Shown here: positions 62,547 to 64,000 of the stretch, piece by piece | Position numbering within the stretch: the stretch's first letter is position 1 | Layout: each line of letters starts with the position of its first letter | DNA from: Clostridium sp. BJN0001 | GTDB lineage: Bacteria; Bacillota; Clostridia; Clostridiales; Clostridiaceae | DNA length: 64,000 bases | Assembly (NCBI RefSeq): GCF_022869825.1 | Contig: NZ_CP094971.1 | Coordinates: 931,501 to 995,500, forward strand | Reading direction: 5' to 3' | Notes under the pieces: generated by a model | Databases searched by the model: none | Told to the model about the DNA's origin: nothing | Seen by the model: only the letters and a program-made list of their open reading frames with translations | Translations under genes and position numbers: made by a program

Positions 62547-63791
62547 ATGGACGAAAAAACTAGAAAAGAAATAGCACTTTTCAGGTACGGAATCTTGGCT
62601 CCTCTGATAAGTGGTACTTATGATGAAAATAAAAGTGTTAAACAATTTTTCCGAGATGCCGCAGGCAAAGTATATCAGACTCCAGATGGTGAAGATACTA
62701 AGGTAGCTGCTGCTACTCTTGAACGTTGGTATTACAATTACAAGAATAAGGGCTTTGAGGCACTCATACCTGTAAAACGATGCGACACTGGAAGAACACG
62801 TAAATTAGATTCTGATATTACAGAACAGATTAAATATTTAAAACAAGAATATCCAAGAATCCCAGCAACACTTATCTATCAAAAGCTTATTAACAATGGA
62901 ACTATTGTTAAAGGAGATATTTCACTTTCAACAATTAATAGGTATGTTAATGTTCTTAAGCTTGAGAATAAATATTCTAAAAATAAAGATATGAAAAGAT
63001 ATGAGCGTGCTCATATAAATGAAGTATGGTGTGGTGACAGCAGCGTTGGACCTTATTTGAAGGTAGATGGTAAAAAGAAACGCGTTTACATAATAGCACT
63101 TATTGATGATGCTTCAAGATACATAACAGGAATAGATGTATTTTTTAATGATAATTTTGTAAATCTTATGTCTGTTTTAAAATCTGCTGTTACACGATTC
63201 GGGAAACCTAAAATCTTAAACTTTGATAATGGTGCTTCATATAAGAACAAGCAAATGGAACTTTTAGCAGCTAGAATAGGTACAACTATTAGTTATTGTG
63301 CACCCTATACCCCACAATCAAAAGCTAAAATTGAAAGGTGGTTTCGTACATTAAAAGATCAATGGATGTCCCAGCTTAATATGAATGATTTTAATAATTT
63401 AGATGAACTTAGGATAAGCCTTATTTCATATGTTAATAGCTATAATCAGCATATACATTCTTCTCTAGATGGACTATCTCCACAGGACAGGTTTTTCAAG
63501 GAATCTCACATGATTAAAAGGCTTACAGATGAACAAATTGAAACTTCCTTTTTACTTGAATATGAAAGAAGAGTATCAGCCGATAACGTAGTTATGATAG
63601 ATGAAACAGAATATGAAGTTGATTATAGATACTCAAAACAAAGAATAACCCTAAGATATTCACCTGATTTAAGCAAAATTTATGTAGTTGATAAAAACAC
63701 TTCTGAACTTACAGAAATAAAGCTTTTAAATAAGCATGATAATTCTGTTATAAAAAGGGAAAAAATAAAACTTACTGGAGGTCAAGAATAA
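62547..63791 (+). CDS. DDE transposase (rve/Mu-type integrase core)
   Basis: N-terminal HTH segments (TLERWYYNYKNKGFEALIPVKR and ISLSTINRYVNVL) are followed by an RNase-H-like DDE core: the first Asp in WCGDSSVGPYL, the second in ILNFDNGASYKN and the Glu in SKAKIERWFRTLKDQW. A C-terminal Mu-type beta barrel (VSADNVVMIDETEYEVDYRYSKQRITLRYSPD) closes it. It cuts and joins transposon ends. AAAGGAGG precedes ATG 62547. The stop overlaps the ATPase start (TAATG), so the two are coupled. Confidence 0.92.
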   Translation: MDEKTRKEIALFRYGILAPLISGTYDENKSVKQFFRDAAGKVYQTPDGEDTKVAAATLERWYYNYKNKGFEALIPVKRCDTGRTRKLDSDITEQIKYLKQEYPRIPATLIYQKLINNGTIVKGDISLSTINRYVNVLKLENKYSKNKDMKRYERAHINEVWCGDSSVGPYLKVDGKKKRVYIIALIDDASRYITGIDVFFNDNFVNLMSVLKSAVTRFGKPKILNFDNGASYKNKQMELLAARIGTTISYCAPYTPQSKAKIERWFRTLKDQWMSQLNMNDFNNLDELRISLISYVNSYNQHIHSSLDGLSPQDRFFKESHMIKRLTDEQIETSFLLEYERRVSADNVVMIDETEYEVDYRYSKQRITLRYSPDLSKIYVVDKNTSELTEIKLLNKHDNSVIKREKIKLTGGQE

Positions 63792-64000
63792 TGGATTATA
63801 TAAGTAGATATGGAATGGATTTTAATCCGTTTATAAAAAATTCTAAGGAAATAGTAGTAGAAACTTCTGACTATAAAGAAGTTATTTGTAGACTTAATTA
63901 TTTACTTAATAATAAAGGTTTCGGAATCCTGACCGGAGGTCCAGGGCGAGGTAAAACTACAATAATAAGAAACTGGTCTAATAGCCTTAATTCATCACTT
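63791..64000 (+). CDS. AAA+ ATPase of transposon (ExeA/TniB-like), 3' partial
   Basis: The first 70 residues are visible: YGMDFNPFIKNSKEIV, then a Walker A in ILTGGPGRGKTTIIRNW. This is the ExeA/TnsC/TniB-like ATPase that delivers transposases to their target DNA. ATG 63791 overlaps the transposase stop. It runs out of the window on the right. Confidence 0.88.
   Translation, partial: MDYISRYGMDFNPFIKNSKEIVVETSDYKEVICRLNYLLNNKGFGILTGGPGRGKTTIIRNWSNSLNSSL

Larger units (their letters stand above)
61879..64000 (+). mobile_element. Transposon with DUF6431, DDE transposase and AAA ATPase (right end outside)
   Basis: Three same-strand genes, DUF6431 zinc protein, DDE transposase and AAA ATPase, resemble a TnsB/TnsC- or IS21/Tn552-type two-gene mobile element with an extra accessory gene. 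The left boundary is not defined; the hairpin at 61879 is the most likely edge feature. The right end lies beyond the window. Terminal repeats and the target-site duplication therefore cannot be checked. Confidence 0.7.

Overview
The window is low-GC, AT-biased DNA with strong AGGAGG-type ribosome binding sites, many TTG/GTG starts and dense rho-independent terminators. Gene content (PTS sugar uptake, H-NOX chemoreceptor, type A CAT, PadR/DUF2812, DUF6323/DUF6179, a type I-B-like CRISPR repeat) points to a Firmicute, most likely Clostridium sensu stricto. No rRNA or tRNA gene was seen. Both edges cut genes: a secreted amylase on the left and a transposon ATPase on the right.

Layout. 1-4.4 kb: a large secreted GH13 amylase with wall-binding repeats, convergent with a membrane protein. 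4.9-10.4 kb: small accessory genes (DUF2268 protease with a TipAS-MerR regulator, an SMI1/KNR4 immunity-like protein, two GNATs, a possible DUF6892 protein, a mini carbonic-anhydrase-like protein). 10.5-12.6 kb: PadR remnant and an MFS-TetR operon with a visible operator. 12.6-14.5 kb: CRISPR leader and an array of 23 repeats without cas genes in the window, an orphan partial repeat, then a PLD nuclease-wHTH gene and an HD hydrolase. 16-19.3 kb: BNR-repeat membrane protein, diguanylate cyclase, WYL regulator. 19.4-22.8 kb: LacI regulator divergent from a GH13 glucosidase/APH-kinase operon, with a perfect 24-bp operator. 22.8-26.5 kb: ABC-2 exporter, CAT plus GNAT, and an XRE/membrane pair. 26.7-31.7 kb: two DUF1835 paralogues flanking two gene remnants and a BspA-like LRR protein.

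31.8-35.4 kb: a BusR-like GntR-RCK regulator next to a glycine betaine/choline-type ABC importer, with a 32-bp perfect inverted repeat over the promoter. 35.5-38 kb: PadR/DUF2812 pair and a transglutaminase-like protein. 38-43 kb: transaldolase plus ascorbate-family PTS IIA, IIB and IIC with a PRD activator. 43-50 kb: ArsC-like protein, PLD-SF2 helicase, tandem P-loop ATPase, RsuA, SulP. 50.3-55 kb: a Fur-box-preceded pair of ABC half-transporters plus an AraC regulator (YbtP/YbtQ/YbtA-like arrangement). 55-60.6 kb: PAP2 phosphatase, H-NOX chemoreceptor, lysine-rich membrane-anchored protein, a 5'-truncated AraC paralogue and a MATE pump. 60.7-64 kb: DUF6323/short DUF6179 pair, then a transposon with DUF6431, DDE transposase and AAA ATPase.

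The window is a chain of small transport, sensing and defence modules, many with their own operator. The points most worth following are the O2-type H-NOX pocket, the BusR-like palindrome, the DUF1835-LRR-DUF1835 locus with an Rpn-like tail fusion, the Fur-linked ABC pair, and the CRISPR trailer next to the PLD nuclease. All functions are assigned by reading motifs; no database search was run.
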